From: GCA-2687515 sp002687515
GTDB taxonomy: Bacteria > Pseudomonadota > Alphaproteobacteria > Rhodospirillales > UBA2165
Direction: 5' to 3'
Assembly: GCA_030745835.1 (NCBI GenBank)
Contig: JASLNU010000038.1
Location: 8,642-72,641 of the forward strand
Length of the DNA stretch: 64,000 nucleotides
In this document: positions 1 to 8,643 of the stretch, piece after piece
Numbering within the stretch: the stretch's first letter is position 1
Layout of the letters: every line of letters begins with the position of its first letter
The notes under the pieces: model-generated
Seen by the model: the letters and a program-made list of their open reading frames with translations, nothing else
What the model was told of the DNA's origin: nothing
Databases searched by the model: none
Program-made: the position numbers and the translations under genes

Positions 1-605
1 GGCGTGTGTCCGGGCAACGGCGTGAAGCGGATGCCGTCCTCGATGGCGTGGTCCATGCCGACCAGTTGCGATAGCCCGGCTTCGATGATCGGCAGGACAC
101 TATCGACCAGATGCGCCAAGGGTTGTTCGGCGGCGGCTGATTCCTTTTGCAAGTGGTTCCATTCGGTTTCGGCGAACAGGTACCGGGCATTGGGGAATGT
201 CGGCACCCAGCGGCCGTTATCGAGGCGCGTATTCCAACCCACATGATCCGGGTGGAGATGCGAGCACATGACGAAATTGATATCCTCGGGGCTCACGCCG
301 GCAGCCGCCAGGCGATCAAGCCAAGGCGTTTGCAGATGGCTGAATTTGGGGTTGAGGCGTTCCTTGCCGTTGCCGAAACAGCCATCCACCAAAATGATAT
401 GGTGCGGTGTCCGGATCAAAAAACTTTGGATCGTGGCGACCAAAAGACCGGTGCCAGGGTCGTAATGCCTTGGCACCAGCCAGTCCCCGTGCGGCTCCAA
501 TACTTCGGGCGACCAATCGGGCAAAAGCGTGGCCGGTTCGAAAGTGGGGCCATCGCTCTCAATGATCGTGGTGATGCTGATGTCGCCGATTTGTTTTACG
601 GGCAT
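1..605 (-). CDS. MBL-fold metallohydrolase, 3' end outside window
   Basis: About 201 codons are visible, starting at the ATG at 605 behind an AGGAGG ribosome-binding site; the gene runs off the left edge. The zinc-binding motif HLHPDH lies at about residues 116-121, followed by VGWN, and a further metal ligand (PGHT, about residue 200) is at the window edge. This arrangement, with a long N-terminal region before the motif, is typical of the lactonase-like or alkylsulfatase-like MBL hydrolases. No signal peptide is seen, so it is probably cytoplasmic. The substrate cannot be deduced. It is followed, on the same strand, by no visible partner, and lies 23 bp downstream of the GFA-type gene. Confidence 0.85.
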   Translation of the reverse strand, partial: MPVKQIGDISITTIIESDGPTFEPATLLPDWSPEVLEPHGDWLVPRHYDPGTGLLVATIQSFLIRTPHHIILVDGCFGNGKERLNPKFSHLQTPWLDRLAAAGVSPEDINFVMCSHLHPDHVGWNTRLDNGRWVPTFPNARYLFAETEWNHLQKESAAAEQPLAHLVDSVLPIIEAGLSQLVGMDHAIEDGIRFTPLPGHT

Positions 606-628
606 GTGAGCCTCCTGGTTTGAATTTT

Positions 629-1072
629 CTAAAAGTCTACCGTCACCTCGCCGATCCAGCGCTCCTTGCGCCGATCCAATCGGCCGGCGCGTTCTTCGCC
701 TTCGTAATCGACGGCGGCGGATGGTTCGGAAAAGCTGGCCGGATCATCCAGGCAATTGACGTTGACGACGGCGTAGAGTTTAGCATCGATATCCGAAACC
801 GCCGCGGTCACGGCACCGCAATTTCCGCAGACGATAAAATCGGCGGTGCCGTGGCCGAAGCGGTATTTGTTAACCGCCCCGGAGTCGCTCGCATAAAGGT
901 GCAGCGCGCCGCCGGGATCGGAGGTCCAGCGGCCGCCATGCTTGGTGCAGAAAGCGCAGCCGCAGGCGCGCGGCGGAAGCCCGGCGATAGGTTCGGCGCA
1001 TACGAAGCGAAAGCGGACATTGCCGCAATGGCAGCCGCCCTTGAGGTGCAATGTACCGCCATGCTGCCCCAT
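629..1072 (-). CDS. GFA/CENP-V-type zinc-binding protein
   Basis: 147 residues with the cysteine pattern of the GFA (glutathione-dependent formaldehyde-activating enzyme-like, Mss4-like) family: C14 and C16 in GGCHCGNVRF, C37, C39 and C42 in ACGCAFC, and C82 and C85 in VCGNCG. The family binds structural and catalytic zinc. Most members have no proven formaldehyde activity, so the function stays open. The start codon directly follows the lolD stop (TAG then ATG), so it is probably translated from the same transcript as lolCD, although a role in lipoprotein export is not implied. Confidence 0.85.
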   Translation of the reverse strand: MGQHGGTLHLKGGCHCGNVRFRFVCAEPIAGLPPRACGCAFCTKHGGRWTSDPGGALHLYASDSGAVNKYRFGHGTADFIVCGNCGAVTAAVSDIDAKLYAVVNVNCLDDPASFSEPSAAVDYEGEERAGRLDRRKERWIGEVTVDF

Positions 1073-1753
1073 CTAACCTTCCACCAGCATCCCGTCTTCG
1101 AGCCTGAGCACCCGGTCCATGCGCGCCGCCAGCGTTGAATTATGGGTGGCGATCAGGGCCGCCAGGCCGGCGCCGCGCACCAAGGATATCAATAATTCGA
1201 ACACGTCATCCGCGGTGCCGGGGTCCAAATTTCCGGTCGGCTCGTCGGCAAGAAGTATCCTCGGCTCGTTGGCCAGCGCCCGGGCGATGGCGATGCGTTG
1301 TTGTTCGCCCCCCGACAGCCGCGCCGGACGGTGCCCGGCGCGGGCTTCAAGACCCATGGCGGCGATCAGCTCGGCGGCGCGGGCGCGCGCCGCCGATTTC
1401 GATTTGCCGGCGATCAATTGCGGAATGACGATGTTCTCGGCGGCCGAAAATTCGGCCAGCAGGTGATGATATTGATAGACGAAGCCCAAATCGCCGCGGC
1501 GGATGAGGGTGCGCGCATCTTCGGGCAAATCATTGGCTTTGCGGCCGCCGATCACGATATCGCCGGCCTCGGCTTCTTCCAACAGGCCGGCGATTTGCAG
1601 GAGCGTCGATTTTCCCGAACCCGAAGGCCCGGTGAGGGCAACGATTTCGCCGCCGGCCAATTCCAATTCGATGCCGCGCAAAACCTCAAGATCGGTTTCG
1701 CCCTGGTGAAAGGTCTGTTTGACGCCGGTGAGTTTGAGCAGGGTTTCGGTCAT
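1073..1753 (-). CDS. lolD: Lipoprotein-releasing ABC transporter ATP-binding protein LolD
   Basis: 226 residues, the normal LolD length. Walker A GPSGSGKST is at 42-50, the Q-loop near 94, the signature LSGGEQQR at 146-153 and Walker B ILLADEP at 166-172. It powers extraction of lipoproteins from the inner membrane for transfer to LolA. The membrane subunit gene lies 13 bp upstream on the same strand, which identifies the pair as LolCD rather than another MacB-type exporter. The start at 1753 gives the usual short N-terminus before the first beta strand. Confidence 0.95.
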   Translation of the reverse strand: MTETLLKLTGVKQTFHQGETDLEVLRGIELELAGGEIVALTGPSGSGKSTLLQIAGLLEEAEAGDIVIGGRKANDLPEDARTLIRRGDLGFVYQYHHLLAEFSAAENIVIPQLIAGKSKSAARARAAELIAAMGLEARAGHRPARLSGGEQQRIAIARALANEPRILLADEPTGNLDPGTADDVFELLISLVRGAGLAALIATHNSTLAARMDRVLRLEDGMLVEG

Positions 1754-1766
1754 GGCTGATTGGGCG

Positions 1767-3011
1767 TCATTCGTAGCGCAGCGCTTCGACCGGATCGAGG
1801 CGCGCCGCCCGCCAGGAAGGGTAAATGGTGGCCAGGATGGAAAGACCCAGCCCCATCAGCACCACCGCCGTCACCTCGCCGGGATCGACGATGGCCGGCA
1901 GGTGGGACAGGAAATAAATTTCGGCGGCGAACAGTTCGGTTCCGGTCAGCCCTTGCAGCCATTGCCGGATGGTTTCGATATTTTCGGCAAATGCGAGCCC
2001 AAGTCCTAAACCGAAGAAGGTTCCGATGACGCCGACGCTGGCGCCCGACAAAAAGAAAACGCGCATGATCATGCCGCGTGTCGCGCCCATGGTGCGTAGA
2101 ATGGCGATGTCCCTGCCCTTGTCCTTGACCAGCATGATCAGGCTGGAAATGATGTTGAAGGCGGCGACCACGATGATCAGCGTCAGGATCAGGAACATGA
2201 CATTGCGTTCGACCTGGATGGCGTTGAAAAAACTGGAATTCTTGCGCTGCCAATCGAGCACCTGGCCCTTGCCGCCGAGGGCACGAAAAACGGCGCCGGC
2301 CATGGCCCGCGCGGCGTCGGGATCGTCGATCACAACATCCAGGTAATTCACCGCTTTCGGAAGTTTGAAATATATTTGCGCGGCGGGCAGCGGCATGAAG
2401 ATGAAGCTGGAATCGTATTCATGCATGCCGACATTGAACAATCCCGCCACCCGGTAGGCGCGCATGCGCGGCACCGTGCCGAACGCCGTTATGTTGCCCT
2501 TGGGCGAAATCAGCGTGATCTTGTCGCCGACGCGCAGGCCCAGATTGCGCGCCAGCCGGGTGCCGATCAGGACCCCGTCCTTGCCGCGAAAATCCTTGAG
2601 CCCGCCGATCACGATGTTGTCGGCAATGATCGGGCGCTTGGCCAGATCGGCAGGGGCGATACCGCGCACCAAGGCGCCGCCCGCCTGGCCATTGGCGCTG
2701 GCCATCACCTGGCCTTCGATTATCGGGGTTACTTTAAGGACACCTGGCAGCTTGGCGACTTGGGTGGAAAGCTTTTCGTAATCGGGCATGCTCGGCGCCG
2801 TCCCGTAGACGCTGAGATGGCCGTTGACGCCGAGGATACGGGTCAGAAGCTCCTGGCGGAAGCCGTTCATCACCGACATGACGATGATCAGCGTGGCGAC
2901 GCCAAGGCCGATGCCGAGCAGCGAGAACCAGGCGATGACCGAAATGAAGCCTTCCTGGCGCCGGGCGCGCAGATAGCGCATCGCCATCATCCATTCGAAG
3001 GCGGAAAACAT
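1767..3011 (-). CDS. lolC: Lipoprotein-releasing ABC transporter permease LolC/E
   Basis: 414 residues when started at the ATG at 3011 (MFSAFEWMMAMRYL), the typical N-terminus of this family; upstream in-frame codons overlap proS and are not needed. A first membrane helix at about residues 25-50 is followed by a large periplasmic domain and three C-terminal helices in the FtsX/MacB-like permease domain. Alphaproteobacteria usually carry one LolC/E-type subunit that acts as a homodimer, and only one is seen here. It pairs with LolD downstream to release lipoproteins from the inner membrane. The gap to proS is only 5 bp, so proS-lolC-lolD probably share a transcript. Confidence 0.93.
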   Translation of the reverse strand: MFSAFEWMMAMRYLRARRQEGFISVIAWFSLLGIGLGVATLIIVMSVMNGFRQELLTRILGVNGHLSVYGTAPSMPDYEKLSTQVAKLPGVLKVTPIIEGQVMASANGQAGGALVRGIAPADLAKRPIIADNIVIGGLKDFRGKDGVLIGTRLARNLGLRVGDKITLISPKGNITAFGTVPRMRAYRVAGLFNVGMHEYDSSFIFMPLPAAQIYFKLPKAVNYLDVVIDDPDAARAMAGAVFRALGGKGQVLDWQRKNSSFFNAIQVERNVMFLILTLIIVVAAFNIISSLIMLVKDKGRDIAILRTMGATRGMIMRVFFLSGASVGVIGTFFGLGLGLAFAENIETIRQWLQGLTGTELFAAEIYFLSHLPAIVDPGEVTAVVLMGLGLSILATIYPSWRAARLDPVEALRYE

Positions 3012-3016
3012 ACCGG

Positions 3017-4339
3017 TTAGGCCGCCAGACTGTTGAGCTTGTTGAGCGCCGCTTCGATGGTCATTTCCTCTCGTTCGCCGGTGGCGCGGGATTTCAATTC
3101 GATAACGCCGTTTTTTAAGCCTCTCGGACCGACGATCAATTGCCACGGCAGGCCGATCAGGTCCATGTCGGCGAATTTGACGCCGGCGCGCTCGCCGCGT
3201 TCGTCATACAAGGCATCGATACCGGCATCGCCCAGCTTGGCGTAAATGTCCTCGCACGCAGTGTCGCAGGTGTCGTCGCCGGCGCGCAGGTTGATGATAC
3301 CGACATCGAACGGCGCCACGCTTTCCGGCCAGATGATGCCGTTGTCATCGTGGGATGCCTCGATGATGGCGCCGACCAGGCGCGAAACGCCAATCCCGTA
3401 GGAGCCCATTTCGATGGGCACGTCCTCGCCTTTTTCAGTGGTCACGTAGGCGTTCATGGCTTCCGAGTATTTGGTGCCGAAATAGAAAATATGGCCGACC
3501 TCGATACCCCGGGCGACGGCGAGGTCATTGCCCAGGGTTCCCTCTATTTCCGCGTCGCGCTTTTCATCCGTTGCCGCGTAATAACCGGTCAGGGAATCGA
3601 CGACCGTTTGATGATCGCCTTGCGGGTCCAAATTCATCAACTCAATATTCAAATCCACAAGATCCTTGTGGCAGGCAACTTCGCTTTCACCGGTGTCCGC
3701 CAAGATCATGAATTCGTGGCTCATATCGCCGCCGATGGCACCTGAATCCGCAACCATGGGAATCGCCTTCAGACCCATGCGTTGAAAAGTCCGCAAATAA
3801 GCGACGAACATCTTGTTGTATGATTTCTTGGCACCGGCGTAATCCAGATCGAAGGAATAGCAATCCTTCATCAAGAATTCGCGCCCGCGCATGATGCCGA
3901 AACGGGGCCGCACCTCGTCGCGGAACTTCCATTGGATATGGTACAGCATCTTCGGCAGATCGCGGTAGCTGCGCACCGATTCCCGGATGATCTCGGTGAT
4001 CAGTTCCTCGTTGGTGGGGCCGTACAGCATTTCCCGGTCATGGCGGTCGGTGATGCGCAGCATTTCCTTGCCGTAATCATCATAGCGGCCGCTTTCGCGC
4101 CAGATCTCGGCGGGCTGGATGGTCGGCATCAAGAGTTCCTGGGCGCCGGCGCGGTCCTGCTCCTGGCGCACGATCTGTTCGATTTTCTTGAGCACCCGCT
4201 GACCCAGGGGCAGCCAGGAATAAATGCCGGCGCTGGACTGGCGGATCATGCCGGCGCGCAGCATATAGCGGTGCGAAACGATCTGCGCCTCGGAGGGGTT
4301 CTCCTTGAGGGTCGGCATGAAAAACTCGGACAGGCGCAT
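3017..4339 (-). CDS. proS: Prolyl-tRNA synthetase (short alphaproteobacterial form)
   Basis: 440 residues from the ATG at 4339 (MRLSEFFMPTLKENP), the standard start for alphaproteobacterial ProRS; an in-frame codon at 4363 would add eight non-conserved residues. It is a class II synthetase with motif 2 in the region FRDEVRPRFGIMRGREF and motif 3 in GIGVSRLVGAI, followed by an anticodon-binding domain. At 440 residues it lacks the large editing insertion of E. coli ProRS, as is usual in this group. It charges tRNA-Pro in the cytoplasm. It lies directly upstream of lolCD, a gene order found in many Rhodospirillales. Confidence 0.96.
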   Translation of the reverse strand: MRLSEFFMPTLKENPSEAQIVSHRYMLRAGMIRQSSAGIYSWLPLGQRVLKKIEQIVRQEQDRAGAQELLMPTIQPAEIWRESGRYDDYGKEMLRITDRHDREMLYGPTNEELITEIIRESVRSYRDLPKMLYHIQWKFRDEVRPRFGIMRGREFLMKDCYSFDLDYAGAKKSYNKMFVAYLRTFQRMGLKAIPMVADSGAIGGDMSHEFMILADTGESEVACHKDLVDLNIELMNLDPQGDHQTVVDSLTGYYAATDEKRDAEIEGTLGNDLAVARGIEVGHIFYFGTKYSEAMNAYVTTEKGEDVPIEMGSYGIGVSRLVGAIIEASHDDNGIIWPESVAPFDVGIINLRAGDDTCDTACEDIYAKLGDAGIDALYDERGERAGVKFADMDLIGLPWQLIVGPRGLKNGVIELKSRATGEREEMTIEAALNKLNSLAA

Positions 4340-4425
4340 GGCGTGGTCGTTCCCAGCGGGCAAAAGCTGCGCGACTGTAGGAAAAGCCCGCGCCCTTGTC
4401 CATCACGCCGTTTTTCGCGGTTGAC

Positions 4426-5583
4426 TTAGCGCCCGCCGCTCAGCACCGATTTACATTTCTCCGCCAACTCGCGCTGATCGCCGCCGCCGAGAGGCTGGCC
4501 GTTGAAGGTCAGCCGGCCGCTCGAGAGATTGTATTTGACCTTGCCGACGACGCCGTCGCCGAGATTCTTGCCGATATCCGCCGCCGCCTGGTGGGCGCTG
4601 ATGTTTTCCGTGTTGGCACTTTCCGAAACTGTAACCGCGTCGGAAGCCGCCGTGGCGTTGGTCGAAGCGGTAGTTGCGGCGGTCAACAAATCTGCTTTCG
4701 ATGTCGCGTCGGCGGCGGCGGCGGTGGCGGCGGTGGCAGCGGCTGCCGCCTCGGCCGCCAGATCGGCATCACCCGGATGCTCGGCCGCCTTGGCGGCGGC
4801 TGCCGTCGATGCGGCGGCGGCGGCGGTCGAGGCGGCGGTGGCGGCATCGGAAATGGCTTTCGCCTCATCGGCCGCCGCCTGGGCCGCGGTGGCGGCGGTT
4901 TTTGCGGCGCTTGCCTTGCCCTCGGCGCTGGTCGCGTCGGCGGCACTGTTTGCTGCCGTGGTGGCGGCGGTGGCCGAAGCCGCGACGGCATCGGCCTCGG
5001 CCTGGGTTTCGCTATATTCGGTTGCCGCCGCGTCGGCCGTGACTTTGGCCGCGTCGACGGCTAGATCCAAGGCATTGTTGCCGGGATCGGCCTTGGAGGC
5101 GGCGACGGCGGCGGTATAGGCGGTATCGGCGGCGGTCTTGGCGGCTTTGGCGGTATCGGCCAGATCCTGGGCTTCGGTGGCGGCGGTCGTCGCCGAGGTT
5201 GCCGCCGTCGAGGCCGATGTTGCCGCCGATTTCGCCTTATCGGCGGATATCGACGCGGCGCTGGCCGCCTTGGCGTCGGCCTCCGCCTTGCCCAGGTAAT
5301 TCTTGATGTCGAATTTGACGTCGAAGCTGATGGTGTTGGGGATTTTAATTCTGGAGCCGCCGTTCAAATCGGCCGGCGCCACCCTGCGGCCGCGTACATC
5401 GACGCCGGCCCGGTAGTTTACATCGGCGCGCGCCTGGTGGCGCACCAGTCGCTGGCAGTCTTTCTTGCTGATCGACAGTTTGGGGCCCTTGGCATCGGCG
5501 AGGTCGGCGCCCAACGGAAGCAGCGCCGCGCCCAAGATCGGGACCAAAATGCTGGATGATAATGCACTGAAATGCCGTTTCAT
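4426..5583 (-). CDS. Secreted alanine-rich low-complexity protein
   Basis: 385 residues from the ATG at 5583, chosen because a GGGAGA site lies upstream and a signal peptide follows (residues 1 to about 32). Residues 41-98 (starting KKDCQRLVRH) and 336-377 (VGKVKYN, LTFNGQPL, AEKC) look like ordinary globular sequence, each with one cysteine. Between them, residues about 100-335 are almost pure Ala, Thr, Ser, Asp and Lys with a coiled-coil-like periodicity and an internal duplication (about 163-187 resembles 264-290, both with a PG turn). From memory, small alphaproteobacterial periplasmic proteins of unknown function combine the two end segments without a large insert. No function is assigned; structural or surface roles are only guesses. 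Confidence 0.8.
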   Translation of the reverse strand: MKRHFSALSSSILVPILGAALLPLGADLADAKGPKLSISKKDCQRLVRHQARADVNYRAGVDVRGRRVAPADLNGGSRIKIPNTISFDVKFDIKNYLGKAEADAKAASAASISADKAKSAATSASTAATSATTAATEAQDLADTAKAAKTAADTAYTAAVAASKADPGNNALDLAVDAAKVTADAAATEYSETQAEADAVAASATAATTAANSAADATSAEGKASAAKTAATAAQAAADEAKAISDAATAASTAAAAASTAAAAKAAEHPGDADLAAEAAAAATAATAAAADATSKADLLTAATTASTNATAASDAVTVSESANTENISAHQAAADIGKNLGDGVVGKVKYNLSSGRLTFNGQPLGGGDQRELAEKCKSVLSGGR

Positions 5584-5741
5584 CGCTTTTCTCCCATCAC
5601 TATCATTCAAATGGTGCGGGCGGCGGCGCCCGTCAAGCCGTCACCGCGCACATATCGAATGCGCTGTTTTGGCCATTTTGCGCAGATTGGCCATTATAAG
5701 CAGATTGGATTGAAGTTCGGTTAAACGATCGCCTTGCGGGC

Positions 5742-6302
5742 TTAAACAGCCTTTTTTATTTCACCTGACATGGTTAGCCATGCCGGATTGCAAGCGGCGA
5801 TTTTCTCATAGACCGGGCAGTTCTGCTGGTGCGCACCCGGCAGGTAGCCGATGCTCATCAGGAATTCGCCGACGATTTCGCCGCCCATGAATTTGAAATT
5901 CTTACGGAACAGCTTGACCCACTCATCCTTGGGCCGGGGATGATTTTGATCGATCCAATTGGCGAACCCGCCGTGGGAGTCGCGAAGATCGATAATCCTG
6001 TGCGCGTTTTCGATGGTCGCCTCGATCTTGCGCCGGTTTCTGATGATCGAGGCATCCTTGATAAGGCGCTCCACGTCATTGCCATCGAAGCCGGCGACAC
6101 GATCGGCGTTGAAGTTCTCGAAGGCGATTTTCAGACCTTCGCGTTTTTTCAGGATGATCAGCCAGGACAGGCCGGCTTGAAAAACCTCAAGGGTCAGGCG
6201 CTCGAAAAGGGCGGCTTCATCCTCGATGGGAAAACCATATTCGGTGTCGTGGTAGGGTCCGTGAAACGGATGGCTTGGCGCCGAAACGCAATAACTGCTC
6301 AT
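5742..6302 (-). CDS. tag: DNA-3-methyladenine glycosylase I
   Basis: 186 residues, the usual length. The zinc ligands of the Tag family are present: C5 and H18 at the N-terminus and H158 and C162 at the C-terminus (GAHQQNC). The catalytic region LEVFQAGLSW, with a conserved Glu at 39, is intact. The enzyme removes 3-methyladenine from alkylated DNA to start base excision repair. It stands apart from neighbours, with about 160 bp to the alanine-rich gene and a repeat element upstream, so it probably has its own promoter. Confidence 0.95.
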   Translation of the reverse strand: MSSYCVSAPSHPFHGPYHDTEYGFPIEDEAALFERLTLEVFQAGLSWLIILKKREGLKIAFENFNADRVAGFDGNDVERLIKDASIIRNRRKIEATIENAHRIIDLRDSHGGFANWIDQNHPRPKDEWVKLFRKNFKFMGGEIVGEFLMSIGYLPGAHQQNCPVYEKIAACNPAWLTMSGEIKKAV

Positions 6303-6450
6303 GGGGAATTTACGGTGGTTACATTATGAGACTCTGATGTTTGCTTTCCGTGATGCGCATTCTGTTGAGATAGGTTTATTTCACAAAACGCATGTATCTC
6401 TGAAATGCGAATTTGTCAGGGAACCCTTGCAATTATTGCAACCCTTCACC

Positions 6451-6718
6451 TAGAGCATGAACCGACCAAATCCGGTCAATTTGATGTGGCAGCCGGGTTT
6501 TTCGAGTAGGCGCGGTGCGCGGCGCGATGTTTTCGCATCGGGCAAGCGCCGCAACGCACCCGAAAGGCCCGGATGCCGCACCGCAGGCCGGGCGCCTTAG
6601 CGCCGTGGCTGCGTTGCGCTCCTTTGCCGATGCGAAGGCATCGCCATGCGAAGCGCGCCTAACCACGACGCAAATTCACCCGGTCAAATTGATCGGATTT
6701 GGTCGGATCATGCTCAAG
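6451..6718. repeat. MITE-like inverted-repeat element, copy A (268 bp)
   Basis: The gap between tag and the DUF1467 gene is filled by a 268-bp element bounded by near-perfect terminal inverted repeats of about 33 bp (6451-6485 and 6684-6718), both starting TAGAGC or its near variant TTGAGC and containing CCGACCAAATCCG and TCAATTTGA. The same element occurs in reverse orientation at 57508-57774, at nearly the same length and with extended internal similarity (for example GCATCGCCATGCGAAG in both). No transposase is encoded, so it is non-autonomous or an old extragenic repeat family. Its right end overlaps the stop codon of the DUF1467 gene. The stretch 6303-6450 shows nothing else. Confidence 0.8.
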
Positions 6719-6959
6719 TAACGCCCAGATCGTTAAGGGTGATAAGGTCAAATTCGACGATTACATAGACCACCAGCCACACCAGGAAGGCAAGGACCGT
6801 GTTGGCGGCGAATTTCGTCAACATCCGGGCCCGGACCGGCGCGCCCGGATCGTTGCCTTTCTCGACATCGGTTTGCCGGCGGACGCCAAACGGTAAAACC
6901 ACGAACAGGGTCAACCACCAGATGACGAAATAAACGGCGGCGCCGGTTACCAGCGTCAT
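6714..6959 (-). CDS. DUF1467 family two-helix membrane protein
   Basis: 81 residues with two predicted membrane helices (about 5-25 and 50-70) separated by a short charged loop starting GVRRQTDVEKG. This matches DUF1467, a small alphaproteobacterial family of unknown function that is commonly found next to rnj or proS, as here (rnj lies 13 bp upstream on the same strand). The TGA stop lies inside the right terminal inverted repeat of the 268-bp element, so the last residues may have been altered by that insertion. Confidence 0.88.
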   Translation of the reverse strand: MTLVTGAAVYFVIWWLTLFVVLPFGVRRQTDVEKGNDPGAPVRARMLTKFAANTVLAFLVWLVVYVIVEFDLITLNDLGVT

Positions 6960-6972
6960 TGTTCCTGGATCC

Positions 6973-8643
6973 CTATATCCGGACCACGTGGACCGTGGTC
7001 AATGGCCGCTTGCGGTAGGTGTCGCGCAAGCTTCTTCTGATCGCGCGGCGGCTCATTTCGCCGATCTGCTCGTCGTCGCGCCGGTCGCTTTCGTCCATAT
7101 CCTCGATCACGCCTTTTACTTGCTCGGTCAGTCGCTCCAATACATAGGGCGCTTCGTCATCGTCGGCGAGCCCGTGCATGGTCAGTTTCGGCGGCGCCAC
7201 CATGCAGCCTTCGGCGTCGACAATCAAAGTAAACACCGCCGATCCGTTGAATAATACCCGGGATCGCTCACGAACCACCTGACCGTCGAGGGGAACCAGA
7301 CGGCCGGAATCAAGGGCCAGCCTTCCGACCGGCGCTTCATCGATAATGCATGCCTCGCCGGGCGCGATTCTGACCACCGAGCCATTTTCCACCAGCAACG
7401 TATGCGGCACCTGGCACGCCGCCGCCAGCTCCGCGTGTTTTTTCAAATGCCGCTGCTCGCCATGCACCGGGATGACCATTTGCGGGCGCACCAACTGATA
7501 CATCTCGGTCAACTCATCGCGGGCGGGATGGCCGGAAACGTGGATGTTTTCATCCAGTTCGGAAACAACGTCGACGCCCCGTTGCACCAGGCGGTTATGG
7601 ATGCGGCCGATGGCCAGTTCGTTGCCCGGGATAATGCGCGATGAAAATATCACCGTGTCGCCCGGCCCCAGTGAAACCGAACGATGATCGTCGGCGGCGA
7701 TGCGGGTCAGGGCGGCGCGTGGCTCGCCCTGGCTTCCGGTGCAGATATAAAGGATTTCATCATCCGGGATGCCGGCTGCTTTTTCGGGCTCCAGGAAGGG
7801 CGGCAATTCGGTGAGGTAGCCGGTTTCGCGGGCCGCCGCGTTGATCCGCCAAAGCGACCTGCCGACCAGGGCAACGGCGCGCCCATTGTTGCTGGCGGCA
7901 TCGAATATGGTTTTCAGGCGGGCCACGTTGGATGCGAAACAGGCGACCGCCACCTGGCCCCTGCAACGGCCGATGATCTCGCTCAATCGATCGAGCAGCG
8001 AGGCTTCGGAACCGGACACGCCCTCGACGAACACATTGGTGGAATCGCCGATCGCCGCCAACACCCCCTCGTCCCCGAGGGCGCGCAGCGCCGCTTCGTC
8101 CGATGTCGGGCCGACCACCGGTTCGGGATCGAATTTCCAGTCGCCGGTATGAAAAATATTGCCGAGCGGCGTACGCAAAACGACGGCGTTGGGTTCGGGC
8201 ATGGAATGGGTAAGGGTGATCAGCTCCAATTCGAAGGGGCCGACGCTGAATTTCCCCTTCAAGGGAACCTCGATGATCTCCACATCTAGCGGCTCTTCCT
8301 CCCATTCCAATTTCTTGCGCAACAGGGCGGCGGTGAACGGCGTCGCATAGACCGGGCAGCGCAGCCGCTGCCAAAGGTAGGGCACCGCGCCCAAATGATC
8401 CTCGTGCCCGTGGGTCAGGACAATACCGGCCAACTGCTTTCGCCGTTCCTCGATGAATTCCGGATCGGGCACGATGACATCGATGGATGGCGTGGTGTCG
8501 TCGCCGAAGGCGATGCCGAGATCGATGATCAGCCATTGATGATTATCCGGCGTCCCGAAGCCATAGAGATTGAAGTTCATGCCGATTTCCTCGGCGCCGC
8601 CGAGCGGCACGAACAACAGTTCTTCTTCGGCTTCCGCCATCAT
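6973..8643 (-). CDS. rnj: Ribonuclease J
   Basis: 556 residues, the usual length. An MBL domain with the motif HGHEDHLGA at residues 78-86 is followed by the beta-CASP domain and a C-terminal domain. RNase J is a 5'-to-3' exonuclease and endonuclease for mRNA decay and rRNA maturation in alphaproteobacteria. The start at 8643 gives a four-base ATGA overlap with the coaX stop, which indicates translational coupling. The order nuoN-birA-coaX-rnj-DUF1467 is conserved in the group. Confidence 0.96.
   Translation of the reverse strand: MMAEAEEELLFVPLGGAEEIGMNFNLYGFGTPDNHQWLIIDLGIAFGDDTTPSIDVIVPDPEFIEERRKQLAGIVLTHGHEDHLGAVPYLWQRLRCPVYATPFTAALLRKKLEWEEEPLDVEIIEVPLKGKFSVGPFELELITLTHSMPEPNAVVLRTPLGNIFHTGDWKFDPEPVVGPTSDEAALRALGDEGVLAAIGDSTNVFVEGVSGSEASLLDRLSEIIGRCRGQVAVACFASNVARLKTIFDAASNNGRAVALVGRSLWRINAAARETGYLTELPPFLEPEKAAGIPDDEILYICTGSQGEPRAALTRIAADDHRSVSLGPGDTVIFSSRIIPGNELAIGRIHNRLVQRGVDVVSELDENIHVSGHPARDELTEMYQLVRPQMVIPVHGEQRHLKKHAELAAACQVPHTLLVENGSVVRIAPGEACIIDEAPVGRLALDSGRLVPLDGQVVRERSRVLFNGSAVFTLIVDAEGCMVAPPKLTMHGLADDDEAPYVLERLTEQVKGVIEDMDESDRRDDEQIGEMSRRAIRRSLRDTYRKRPLTTVHVVRI

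Noticed and set aside
4396..5119. Two plus-strand frames opposite the alanine-rich gene
   Set aside because: Glycine- or alanine-rich reverse reading of low-complexity DNA; the minus-strand reading has signal peptide, ribosome-binding site and conserved ends.
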